In this document: positions 46,618-54,516 of the stretch, one piece after another
How positions within the stretch are numbered: the stretch's first letter is position 1
Layout: the number at the start of each line of letters is the position of its first letter
Origin: Acidovorax sp. FJL06
GTDB lineage: Bacteria > Pseudomonadota > Gammaproteobacteria > Burkholderiales > Burkholderiaceae_C
Assembly: GCF_003852545.1 (NCBI RefSeq)
Contig: NZ_QAJR01000025.1
Coordinates: forward strand, 85,724-149,723
DNA length: 64,000 nt
Direction of reading: 5' to 3'
The notes under the pieces: generated by a model
What the model saw: the letters and a program-made list of their open reading frames with translations, nothing else
Told to the model about the DNA's origin: nothing
Database searches by the model: none
Position numbers and translations under genes: made by a program

Positions 46618-48264
46618 ATGCAACACCAGAAAATCCTCATCCTCGATTTCGGCTCGCAAGTCACCCAGCTCATCGCCCGCCGCGTGCGCGAGGCCAATGT
46701 GTATTGCGAAGTGCATCCCTGCGACGTGACGGACGCATGGGTGCGTGACTACGCCAAGGACGGTTCGCTCAAGGGCATCATCCTGTCGGGCAGCCACGCC
46801 AGCGTGACCGAGGACACCACCGACCGTGCCCCCCAGGCCGTGTTCGACCTGGGTCTGCCTGTGCTGGGCATCTGCTACGGCATGCAGACCATGGCACAGC
46901 AACTGGGCGGCAAGGTCGAAACCGGCCACAAGCGTGAGTTCGGCTTTGCGGCGGTGCGCGCACGTGGCCACACCGCGTTGCTCAAGGACATTGCCGACTT
47001 CACCACCGCCGAGGGCCACGGCATGCTCAACGTCTGGATGAGCCACGGCGACAAGGTCACCGAGCTGCCCCCGGGCTTCAAGCTCATGGCCAGCACCGAC
47101 AGCTGCCCCATCGCCGGCATGGCCGACGAAGCGCGCCGCTTCTACGCCGTGCAGTTCCACCCCGAAGTCACCCACACCGTGCAGGGCAGGGCGCTGCTCG
47201 ACCGCTTCGTGCTCGGCATCTGCGGCACCACGCCCGATTGGGTGATGCGCGACCACATCGCCGAAGCCGTGGAGCAGATCCGCCAGCAGGTGGGTGATGA
47301 GGAAGTGATTCTGGGCCTCTCCGGCGGCGTCGATTCGTCCGTGGCGGCGGCGCTGATCCACCGCGCCATCGGCGACCAGTTGACCTGCGTGTTCGTGGAC
47401 CATGGCCTGCTGCGCTTGAACGAAGGCGACATGGTCATGGACATGTTCGAAGGCAAGCTGCACGCCAAGGTCATCCGCGTGGACGCGAGCGACCTATTCC
47501 TGGGCAAGCTCGCCGGCGTGAGCGAACCCGAGCAAAAGCGCAAGATCATTGGCGGCCTGTTCGTCGACGTGTTCAAGGCCGAGGCTGCCAAGCTCAAGGC
47601 CGGCACGGCTGGCCACAAGGGCGCGGATGGTGGTCGCACCGTCAAAGGCGCGACGTTCCTGGCCCAGGGCACCATCTACCCCGATGTGATCGAATCCGGC
47701 GGCGCCAAGAGCAAGAAAGCCGTCACCATCAAGAGCCACCACAACGTGGGCGGCCTGCCCGAGCAGCTGGGCCTGAAACTGCTGGAGCCCCTGCGCGACC
47801 TGTTCAAGGACGAAGTGCGCGAACTCGGCGTGGCCCTGGGCCTGCCGCCCGAAATGGTCTACCGCCATCCGTTCCCCGGCCCCGGCCTGGGCGTGCGCAT
47901 TTTGGGCGAGGTGAAGAAAGAATACGCCGACCTGCTGCGCCGCGCCGACGCGATCTTCATCGAAGAGCTGCGCAACCATGTGGACGAAGCCACCGGCAAG
48001 ACCTGGTACGACCTCACCAGCCAGGCCTTCACCGTCTTCCTGCCGGTCAAGAGTGTGGGCGTGATGGGCGATGGCCGCACGTACGACTACGTGGTCGCCC
48101 TGCGTGCCGTGCAGACCAGCGACTTCATGACCGCCGACTGGGCCGAGCTGCCGTACGCGCTGCTCAAGAAGGTGTCGGGCCGCATCATCAACGAAGTGCG
48201 CGGCATCAACCGCGTGACGTATGACGTGAGCAGCAAGCCGCCGGCGACGATTGAGTGGGAGTGA
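46618..48264 (+). CDS. guaA: GMP synthase (glutamine-hydrolysing)
   Basis: This 548-residue enzyme amidates XMP to GMP. The class I amidotransferase domain has C86 in GICYGMQ and the His/Glu pair in FHPEVTHT; the synthase domain has the P-loop [13 protein letters not shown] and the C-terminal [16 protein letters not shown]. It starts 12 bp after the toxin gene. Its 3' end is the apparent insertion site of the downstream island; the protein is complete. Confidence 0.97.
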   Translation: MQHQKILILDFGSQVTQLIARRVREANVYCEVHPCDVTDAWVRDYAKDGSLKGIILSGSHASVTEDTTDRAPQAVFDLGLPVLGICYGMQTMAQQLGGKVETGHKREFGFAAVRARGHTALLKDIADFTTAEGHGMLNVWMSHGDKVTELPPGFKLMASTDSCPIAGMADEARRFYAVQFHPEVTHTVQGRALLDRFVLGICGTTPDWVMRDHIAEAVEQIRQQVGDEEVILGLSGGVDSSVAAALIHRAIGDQLTCVFVDHGLLRLNEGDMVMDMFEGKLHAKVIRVDASDLFLGKLAGVSEPEQKRKIIGGLFVDVFKAEAAKLKAGTAGHKGADGGRTVKGATFLAQGTIYPDVIESGGAKSKKAVTIKSHHNVGGLPEQLGLKLLEPLRDLFKDEVRELGVALGLPPEMVYRHPFPGPGLGVRILGEVKKEYADLLRRADAIFIEELRNHVDEATGKTWYDLTSQAFTVFLPVKSVGVMGDGRTYDYVVALRAVQTSDFMTADWAELPYALLKKVSGRIINEVRGINRVTYDVSSKPPATIEWE

Positions 48265-48300
48265 AATCAGGTCCTTCGGAGACTATCGCCACCAATCGAA
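48240..48300. other. Presumed left attachment site (attL) of the island at the guaA 3' end
   Basis: Core housekeeping sequence ends with the guaA stop codon and is followed within about 310 bp by a tyrosine integrase gene and accessory genes. The 3' end of guaA is a known integration target for genomic islands in several bacteria. The exact core cannot be set because the other junction lies outside the window. Confidence 0.5.
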
Positions 48301-48575
48301 AATCCGACGTAACGTATTGATTTTAAAGAAAATACGTCACGACAGCTATCGGCAGCTATCGGCAGCTATCGCCGGGCAGCGAAACGGATTGACGGTAGAG
48401 GTGACGGTAGAAACCGGAGGCCGGATTAAGACCTCCTTGTTTACTATCGAGACCAAATCGGTCTTTGACGGTAAATCACTCCTCTGGAAAGCTTGTTTCA
48501 TGCGGCTTTCCAGGCATCAGCAGGTCTCCTGACCCCTGACGGTAAAAGCCGTCATGAACAGGAGGAAAAACCTCG
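48265..48575. other. Non-coding integrase leader (311 bp)
   Basis: No gene is seen. It contains ACGTATT-N12-AATACGT near 48312, three tandem 10-bp units CAGCTATCGG, and several further TATCG words (for example GACTATCGCC and TTACTATCGAG). Such repeats upstream of integrase genes commonly bind excisionase or the integrase itself. GGAGG precedes the integrase ATG. Confidence 0.6.
48343..48372 (+). repeat. Three tandem 10-bp repeats upstream of the integrase gene
   Basis: CAGCTATCGG at 48343, 48353 and (as CAGCTATCGC) 48363, directly adjacent. One-turn spacing would place the copies on the same helix face. Possible Int/Xis arm sites. Confidence 0.75.
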
Positions 48576-49832
48576 ATGCTTACCGACACCGCACTGCGCA
48601 ATTTGAAGCCTAAGTCATTGACTTATAAGGCTTCTGACCGGGATGGGATGTACGTGACGGTATCACCCACCGGTACCGTCACCTTCCGCTACGATTACCG
48701 TCTCAACGGCCGCCGTGAGACCCTGACCATTGGCCGCTATGGGTCGGCGGGTATTTCGCTGGGGATGGCCCGTGAAAAGCTGCTGGATGCCAAGAAGGCC
48801 GTCGCCCAGGGCAAGTCTCCGGCGCATGAGAAACAGCGCGAGAAGCGCCGCCTGACCGCCGCCAAGAACTTCGGCGACATGACCACCCAATGGCTGGCCG
48901 GCGCCCGGATGGCCGACAGCACGCGAGCGATGCGCAAGAGCATCGTCGATCGGGACATCCTGCCGGCGTTCCAGAACCGCCTGCTCAACGAAATCACCGC
49001 CGATGACTTGCGCGCCTTGTGCGGCAAGGTGAAGGGGAGGGGTGCCCCGGCCACCGCGGTGCATGTCCGCGACATCGTGAAGCAGGTCTATGCCTTCGCC
49101 ATCCTGCATGGGGAGAAGGTGGACAACCCGGCGGCCGACGTGGGCGCGGCCTCGATTGCGACCTTCGTACCCAAGGACCGTGCCTTGTCGCCGTTGGAGA
49201 TCCGTTTGATGTCGCGGCAGATGGAGTCGGTGGCCACGTATCCGACCATCCGCTTGGCGCTGCGCATGATCCTGCTGACGCTGGTGCGCAAGAGCGAGCT
49301 GATCGAGGCCACCTGGGACGAGGTTGATTTCGAGAACGCGACCTGGACCATTCCGAAGCAGCGGATGAAGGGGCGCAATCCGCATGTGGTCTACCTGTCG
49401 CGCCAGGCGTTGGACATCCTGGTGGCGCTGCATACCTGCGCGGCTGGATCGAAGTTCTTGCTGCCGTCGCGCTACGACTCCGACCGCTGCATGTCTCACG
49501 CGACCCTCAACCGGGTCACGCAGATCGTGGCGCAGCGGGCCAAGGCTGCAGGCCTGCCTCTGGAGCCGTTCACCGTCCATGACCTGCGCCGCACGGGCTC
49601 GACGCTGCTCAACGAGATCGGGTTCAACCGCGACTGGATCGAGAAGTGCCTTGCGCACGAGGAGGGGCGTTCCTCGCGTTCGATCTACAACAAAGCCGAA
49701 TACGCCGAGCAGCGGCGCCACATGCTGCAGGAGTGGGCCAGCATGGTCGATGCCTGGATCGACGGGCAGACCTACGTTCCAAAGCTGATGCCGGAGCACG
49801 TGGTCGTGCCGGTGTTGAGTGCGTTGGCCTGA
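48576..49832 (+). CDS. Tyrosine-type site-specific integrase (DUF4102/P4-like)
   Basis: This 418-residue recombinase has the N-terminal DUF4102 arm-binding domain (MLTDTALRNLKPKSLTYKAS; DGMYVTVSPTG), a SAM-like core-binding domain and a catalytic domain with R in TLVRKSELIEATWDEVD, HDLRRTGSTLLNEIG and the Tyr region SSRSIYNKAEYAEQRR. It should integrate and excise the island at guaA. Its position directly beside guaA matches that role. Confidence 0.93.
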   Translation: MLTDTALRNLKPKSLTYKASDRDGMYVTVSPTGTVTFRYDYRLNGRRETLTIGRYGSAGISLGMAREKLLDAKKAVAQGKSPAHEKQREKRRLTAAKNFGDMTTQWLAGARMADSTRAMRKSIVDRDILPAFQNRLLNEITADDLRALCGKVKGRGAPATAVHVRDIVKQVYAFAILHGEKVDNPAADVGAASIATFVPKDRALSPLEIRLMSRQMESVATYPTIRLALRMILLTLVRKSELIEATWDEVDFENATWTIPKQRMKGRNPHVVYLSRQALDILVALHTCAAGSKFLLPSRYDSDRCMSHATLNRVTQIVAQRAKAAGLPLEPFTVHDLRRTGSTLLNEIGFNRDWIEKCLAHEEGRSSRSIYNKAEYAEQRRHMLQEWASMVDAWIDGQTYVPKLMPEHVVVPVLSALA

Positions 49833-49838
49833 AGCAAT

Positions 49839-49881
49839 GATCAGGTTGTCACTTGACAACCTGATCGATTATTCTCATACT
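49839..49881 (+). promoter_or_regulatory. Promoter with perfect palindromic operator for the HicA-like/HTH pair
   Basis: GATCAGGTTGTCA (49839-49851) and TGACAACCTGATC (49854-49866) form a perfect 13-bp inverted repeat with a 2-base spacer. The right arm contains a consensus -35 (TTGACA, 49853-49858), and 17 bp on lies CATACT (49876-49881) as a -10. A repressor bound to the palindrome would block the promoter. Confidence 0.75.
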
Positions 49882-49892
49882 GGAGACTACTG

Positions 49893-50168
49893 ATGGCACG
49901 TTCCCCTCACCCGAAGAAAGAGGTCGAGGAAGCACTCAGGCATGCCGAAGGGCAGGGCTGGCGCGTGGAAGTTGGCGGCAGCCACGCCTGGGGGCGGATT
50001 TATTGTCCGTACAACGACGCGGAGTGCCGCTGCGGCGAGTTTTGCATCACCAGTGTGTGGAGCACGCCGAAGAACCCTGGGAACCACGCGCGCGCCTTGC
50101 GGCGGGTCGTGGACAACTGCACGACGCACCGCACGCAGCAGGAGGCGGCCGACGATGCCGAGGAATAG
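49893..50168 (+). CDS. HicA-like small protein, candidate toxin
   Basis: This 91-residue protein (MARSPHPKKEVEEALRHAEG, then GGSHAWGRIYC and STPKNPGNHARALRRVV) has the layout of a HicA-like double-stranded-RNA-binding fold: a helix, a GSHxW-type catalytic-His strand and a C-terminal helix. A Cys-rich insertion (PYNDAECRCGEFC) is unusual. It lies 4 bp before an HTH-protein gene under one operator, as in toxin-antitoxin pairs. Toxin function is inferred. Confidence 0.6.
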   Translation: MARSPHPKKEVEEALRHAEGQGWRVEVGGSHAWGRIYCPYNDAECRCGEFCITSVWSTPKNPGNHARALRRVVDNCTTHRTQQEAADDAEE

Positions 50169-50172
50169 CGCA

Positions 50173-50697
50173 ATGGAATACACCTTCACCTTGAAATACC
50201 AGCTCGCCGATGATGACCGCGACCCGGGTGCGCTGGTCGAGCGCTTGGGCGAAGCCGGCTGCGACGATGCCCTGGTCGGCATCGGGCAGCCAGGGCGGCT
50301 CGCACTGGAGTTCACCCGCGAGGCGGACAGTGCGGACGCGGCCGTGCGCAGCGCGCTGGCGGACGTGCGGCGTGCCGCACCGTCGGCCAGTCTGATCGAG
50401 GTCGCACCGGATCTGGTTGGGCTGACCGATGTGGCCGACATCGTGGGCGTGTCGCGGCAGAACATGCGCAAGCTGATGCTGGCCCATCCGGGCAGCTTCC
50501 CGACGCCGGTGCATGAGGGCAGTGCGTCGATCTGGCACTTGGCGGATGTGTTGGCCTGGCTGCAAGCCAAGGGCAGCTACTCGCTGGCCAAGGACGTTCT
50601 AGAGGTGGCGCGCGCGGCCTTGCAGGTCAATGTGGCCAAGGAGGGGCGGCGCCTATCGCGCTCGGCTTTCAAGGAGTTGGAAGCTCTTGTTGGATGA
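50173..50697 (+). CDS. HTH DNA-binding protein, candidate antitoxin/repressor
   Basis: This 174-residue protein has an N-terminal alpha/beta domain of about 75 residues and a central winged-helix DNA-binding domain (LTDVADIVGVSRQNMRKLML, then ASIWHLADVLAWL) of the AlpA/MerR-like type. Its gene follows the HicA-like gene by 4 bp. It is the natural candidate to bind the palindrome at 49839-49866. No characterised family is recognised. Confidence 0.65.
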   Translation: MEYTFTLKYQLADDDRDPGALVERLGEAGCDDALVGIGQPGRLALEFTREADSADAAVRSALADVRRAAPSASLIEVAPDLVGLTDVADIVGVSRQNMRKLMLAHPGSFPTPVHEGSASIWHLADVLAWLQAKGSYSLAKDVLEVARAALQVNVAKEGRRLSRSAFKELEALVG

Positions 50698-50715
50698 GGG
50701 TGTCCGTCGCCGACT

Positions 50716-51114
50716 TCAATCCTGACCGGAACCCGCCCGAACAGGGCGTGTTTTTCGTAGGTGGACATCCGGCTTGGTGGCGCCGGCGCGCGGGGCCTGC
50801 TTGCGTTCGTCGATCCAGGTCTCCACTTCGGCCAGGTCCCACACGACGCAGCGTGCCGTCAGATTGAAGCGCCTTGGAAACTCGCCGCGGCGCTCCATTT
50901 CGTAGATCGTCGTTTCGGCCAGAGGGACGATCTGCCGCAGCTCATGACGGCGGATGGTGCGACGAAATGGCAGCGCGCCGTGTTTCGGGAATTGCGGGAG
51001 ATCGCCGTAGGCGTTCGAGCCGGGCAAGGGAAGCGAGACGGGTTGCGGGCGCATCCCGGCACTGCTGTCTCGGCCGATTTTCTCTGACGGGTTATTCTCC
51101 ATGTCGAACTCCAT
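50716..51114 (-). CDS. AlpA-family phage-type regulator
   Basis: The protein (132 aa from 51114; the frame is open to 51165) contains the AlpA-like helix-turn-helix VPLAETTIYEMERRGEFPRR followed by LTARCVVWDLAEVETWIDER. AlpA regulators control integrase or excision genes in islands and satellite phages. It is convergent with the HTH gene and divergent from the nuclease operon, with an inverted repeat in the gap. The start is uncertain because no clear ribosome-binding site is seen. Confidence 0.8.
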   Translation of the reverse strand: MEFDMENNPSEKIGRDSSAGMRPQPVSLPLPGSNAYGDLPQFPKHGALPFRRTIRRHELRQIVPLAETTIYEMERRGEFPRRFNLTARCVVWDLAEVETWIDERKQAPRAGATKPDVHLRKTRPVRAGSGQD

Positions 51115-51135
51115 GGTTGTTCGGCGATATGTCTT

Positions 51136-51159
51136 GCCACCGTATGACGATATGGTGGC
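51136..51159. promoter_or_regulatory. Inverted repeat between AlpA and nuclease genes
   Basis: GCCACC-N12-GGTGGC lies in the divergent gap. The word CGATATG occurs twice nearby, 25 bp apart (51124 and 51149). Candidate regulator site. Confidence 0.4.
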
Positions 51160-51239
51160 TTTCACTGGCTATCGCGGAAACTCACAGGAGCGTAGAGAGG
51201 CGTACTGAAGACAAACGGCCAAGGGAAGAGGGGGAGAAC

Positions 51240-52178
51240 ATGGCGACGGTAACGGTTTCTCCGATTCATTTCGAAGATTACAGCGGCCCCCAGTTTGAGC
51301 GCTTGGTCTTTGCGTATCACGTGCGCGCTGGCTGGAGTGACCTGATCTGGCACGGTCAATCGGGAGGCGACCAAGGGCGGGACATCTCGGGTATCGAGCT
51401 ATTCGATGACCAACCGCCACGCAAGACCATCATCCAATGCGCGAACAGGGACACGCTGACCTTGGCGAAAGCCAAGGGCGATATGACCAAGGCGGTCAAG
51501 GCCGCTGCCGGGACGCCGGATGCCTTCAAGTTCGTCTCTCGTGGCGCTGTTTCGGACACCAGTCGAATACGGATCGGGCAAGCCGCAGCTTCCCTTGGGA
51601 TTGCTCATGTGACGATATGGTCCGGCGTGGAATTCGAGGAAAACCTGCGGCTTCGTGCCGAGTTCCTGCTGCATCGTTTCGTTCAAGGTATCGAGTTTCC
51701 CGACGCTGAAACGGAGATCCGAAAGTTCGTGGACGACTTCCCTGACCTTTCGGATGCCGATGCGCTGCAATTGATGGCGGCTGTGTTCGACCGGCCTGCC
51801 TTTCGCACGCCGTTTCAGCAGGAAAGCTCCCTGCCTGACTTTAAGCAGGCGGTCGAAGACACCATTGGCGCACTCAACACGGGCGTTTGGCGGACGCGCG
51901 AGGGCAACGAGATCAGGCGTATTCCTTCGATCCACCATCTTCAAGATCAACGCATTCAAGCGGTGCTTGCAAACGTGGTCCGTCAGGTCGATGAGCTACG
52001 CCGCATCTTCGTGACCCGTCTCAAGGACGGAGAGATCAGGCACTGCGGATGCGGTCAGGCGAAGTGCCCTACGTACATGCTCACGGATCGCGTTGCCGAC
52101 GAACTGGACGAAGCCAGACGGAGAATTCTGACGACGTTTCGATCGGTGCACGCGTCCTTTAATGTGAGTCTTCTGTAG
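51240..52178 (+). CDS. Mrr-like restriction-endonuclease-fold protein, 312 aa
   Basis: The N-terminal 110 residues fit an Mrr-type fold: FERLVFAYHVRAGWSDL, GGDQGRDISG (D48) and KTIIQCANRD. The usual Gln-x-Lys of Mrr is Q66-C-A68, so the catalytic Lys is missing or moved and cleavage activity is uncertain. The C-terminal half is helical with a Cys-rich patch (CGCGQAKCPTYM). GGGGAGA precedes the ATG. It heads a tight set with a PD-(D/E)XK gene (12-bp gap) and a TIGR02391-type gene, probably a defence unit. Confidence 0.72.
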   Translation: MATVTVSPIHFEDYSGPQFERLVFAYHVRAGWSDLIWHGQSGGDQGRDISGIELFDDQPPRKTIIQCANRDTLTLAKAKGDMTKAVKAAAGTPDAFKFVSRGAVSDTSRIRIGQAAASLGIAHVTIWSGVEFEENLRLRAEFLLHRFVQGIEFPDAETEIRKFVDDFPDLSDADALQLMAAVFDRPAFRTPFQQESSLPDFKQAVEDTIGALNTGVWRTREGNEIRRIPSIHHLQDQRIQAVLANVVRQVDELRRIFVTRLKDGEIRHCGCGQAKCPTYMLTDRVADELDEARRRILTTFRSVHASFNVSLL

Positions 52179-52190
52179 GCGAGCGTGGCA

Positions 52191-52670
52191 ATGGCGTTGT
52201 CCGAAGATCAGATTCAGTATCTCAACCGTCATGCGCCAGGCGAGGCTGTAGCACGCGCGCTGTTCGAACTACTGCGCAATGACCATGACTTGCTCGGCAT
52301 CGACGCAAATGAACGATCCATCACCTTTCGCTTCGCGATGTATCTCCAACAGTATTTTCCTGATTGGAGCGTGGATTGCGAATACAACCGAGACGGCATT
52401 GAACCAAAGCGGCTCGGACATCTGGAGCTGTACCCGGACAGCGAAGACGTTGAGGCGAAGACCGTATTCCCAGATGTGATCGTTCATCGGCGAGGCACAA
52501 GAAGGAACTTTCTGGTCTTGGAGTTCAAGAAGTCAACGAGCCGCGTTGACCGACAGATCGACCTTCGGAAACTTCGGGGCTACAAGCAGCAGCTTGGTTA
52601 CGAGCATGCCCTGTTTGTGGAGGTCGGCACCGAAGGGCAGGCGATCATCTCCATGCTTGAATGGGCTTGA
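52191..52670 (+). CDS. PD-(D/E)XK nuclease-fold protein, 159 aa
   Basis: The motif is complete: an early E41, D95 in FPDVIVHRRG and E111-F-K113 in FLVLEFKKS, the spacing expected for a PD-(D/E)XK nuclease. No DNA-binding domain is attached, so it may act with the Mrr-like protein encoded 12 bp upstream. A GTG at 52185 is an alternative start. AT content is higher than in the core genes, consistent with transfer. Confidence 0.72.
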   Translation: MALSEDQIQYLNRHAPGEAVARALFELLRNDHDLLGIDANERSITFRFAMYLQQYFPDWSVDCEYNRDGIEPKRLGHLELYPDSEDVEAKTVFPDVIVHRRGTRRNFLVLEFKKSTSRVDRQIDLRKLRGYKQQLGYEHALFVEVGTEGQAIISMLEWA

Positions 52671-52688
52671 GAGGCATCAGGGAAACTA

Positions 52689-53503
52689 ATGACACGTATT
52701 CCACTGTTCAGTTCGCAGCATCTTGAAGCTGCGTGTCGGGTGCTCGCCGATACCGAGCGCGGCTTGAGTGGTACGCAAATCGAGCGCTTGCTGCAAGAGA
52801 TCGAGGTCGCGGACACTTCGCCCGGCATGACAAAGTGGAAGCGGCTGTTCAATGCGCTGGCTGGTGCGCAGAACCAGCATCAGTTCGGCAACCATCTCAT
52901 CATGTTCATCAACCGTGCGATGAACCCAGTGAACTACGCCCGCGACGCTGCGGCGTTCGCATGGCGGCGCGACGAACTCAATGTGGTCCTTGCCTTCTCC
53001 GGCTTTTACGTGCGCGAAGATGGCAAGGTTGGATAGCTGATAAGGCCACAACGCTTGATGCAGCGCGCGCACGAGCTGGACGGCTTAAGGCCGCGCTGGA
53101 AAGCCGCGTCGTCCACGCGGAGGTGCTGAAATATTGCCGTGCCGAACTGCTGGACGAAAACTACTTCCATGCCGTCTTCGAGGCAACGAAAGGCGTTGCG
53201 GAGCGGATTCGCCTACTGTCGGGTTTGAACGGTGATGGCGCTGACCTGGTGAACAAAGCATTCGCGGGCCAGCAGCCCGTTCTTGTCTTGGGGCCACTCT
53301 CCACCGAGTCCGAGAAGAGCGAGCAGAAAGGCTTTGCCAATTTGCTGATTGGCCTGTTCGGTGCGGTGCGCAATCCTCTGGCCCATGCACCCAAGACGAA
53401 TTGGCCCATGTCCGAACAAGACGCACTGGACATCCTGACCCTGGTATCGCTGATTCACCGCAAGCTGGACGGCACCATGAAGGCAACTGCCGTTTCTCCA
53501 TAA
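52689..53503 (+). pseudogene. TIGR02391-family gene, frameshifted
   Basis: Two overlapping frames together give one TIGR02391-type protein: residues 1-115 from 52689 to the stop at 53034 (ending GFYVREDGKVG), then a continuation in another frame from about 53030 (ADKATTLDAARARAGRLKAA) to 53503, ending LTLVSLIHRKLDGT. A one-base deletion near 53025-53033 explains it. Coding quality on both sides is good, so the break is recent, a sequencing error, or a programmed shift. Family members occur in defence islands; function is unknown. Confidence 0.75.
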
Positions 53504-53621
53504 GGGTACCCATCGCAGATGGCTGCTGGCAACGCGACGGAAGCCCACCTATGGGCTGTGGAGAAAGCGCAGGTCCCACAAGAGCCAAGCTGAGTTAGAT
53601 TGTTCTTTTCAAGGGGCAGCA

Positions 53622-54383
53622 ATGAACTATGAACTCTTGGAGGATTCGGCATGGCGCGGCCCTCTCATGCTGGCGATGCAGCGCGCCATCGTGGCCGATT
53701 TCAACTCGACGGATTGGCAAGAGCTTGGCTACCTGACAGGGTTCCACGACTACATTCGTGGACACGCCCGGCTGCTGCGAAGTTTGGGGTTCGGGGACAA
53801 AGACTACGGTGCCTGTGTCTTTCAGGCGCTCGAGTATTTTGCGAACAACGACATCCAGGCCTTGGTTGCCGTCGTAGATCATCCTAAGGTCCGCCCGCAT
53901 CTTGAACGGGATCAGGCGGCCAAACTGATTGAACTGGGATACCAGGCGGGGCATGTTCCCGCTGTGCTGCCGACTGTCTCTGCCTCGGAGGTCGTGCGTC
54001 TCGCTCTGCAAGACGCCGATCACTTACTTTCTACATCGGGGGCGCCGAGTGCGATTGATCGCCTTCACACCGCCATGCACGGATACCTGAAGTCCACTTG
54101 CCAGGACTGTGCGATCTCGCTCCCCGAAGGGGCGACGCTCACGCAGGCCTACAAAGCGCTTCGTGCTCACCATCCCGCATTGCAGTCGTTGGGGGCGCAT
54201 GACGGGGAGATCGGCAGAGTCCTGGCGTCATTTGCATCCGTTCTCGATGCGCTCAACACCCTCCGCAACCATGGAAGTGTCGCCCATCCCAACGACGACA
54301 TTGTTGAGCGGGCCGAGGGCGAATTGGTGGTCAATGCCGTCCGAACGATCTTTCACTACTTGAGCCAGAAGATTCGTTCGTGA
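53622..54383 (+). CDS. Abortive-infection family protein (Abi_C-like)
   Basis: This 253-residue helical protein ends in a stretch like the Abi_C domain: LASFASVLDALNTLRNHGSV then AEGELVVNAVRTIFHYL. Proteins with this C terminus are found in phage-defence regions and are proposed to abort infection. Its N-terminal half (residues 1-130) is helical without a recognised motif. It follows the nuclease set after 118 bp and is convergent with the CHAT gene. Confidence 0.72.
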   Translation: MNYELLEDSAWRGPLMLAMQRAIVADFNSTDWQELGYLTGFHDYIRGHARLLRSLGFGDKDYGACVFQALEYFANNDIQALVAVVDHPKVRPHLERDQAAKLIELGYQAGHVPAVLPTVSASEVVRLALQDADHLLSTSGAPSAIDRLHTAMHGYLKSTCQDCAISLPEGATLTQAYKALRAHHPALQSLGAHDGEIGRVLASFASVLDALNTLRNHGSVAHPNDDIVERAEGELVVNAVRTIFHYLSQKIRS

Positions 54384-54516
54384 TCGCAGGATGTCGGCAC
54401 CTTTATGCCGTCAAGTTCTCGGGGATCGCAGCCGGCCAAACACGGGCGTTCGACCTCGATCCTAGATGCAACGTATGCGTCCAGCCGAGTCAAGTTTGAT
54501 CTGAAGCCGGCCACCC

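Noticed and set aside
48343-48372. Short tandem repeats considered as a CRISPR remnant
   Set aside because: Units are 10 bp and directly adjacent with no spacers, and no cas genes are present.
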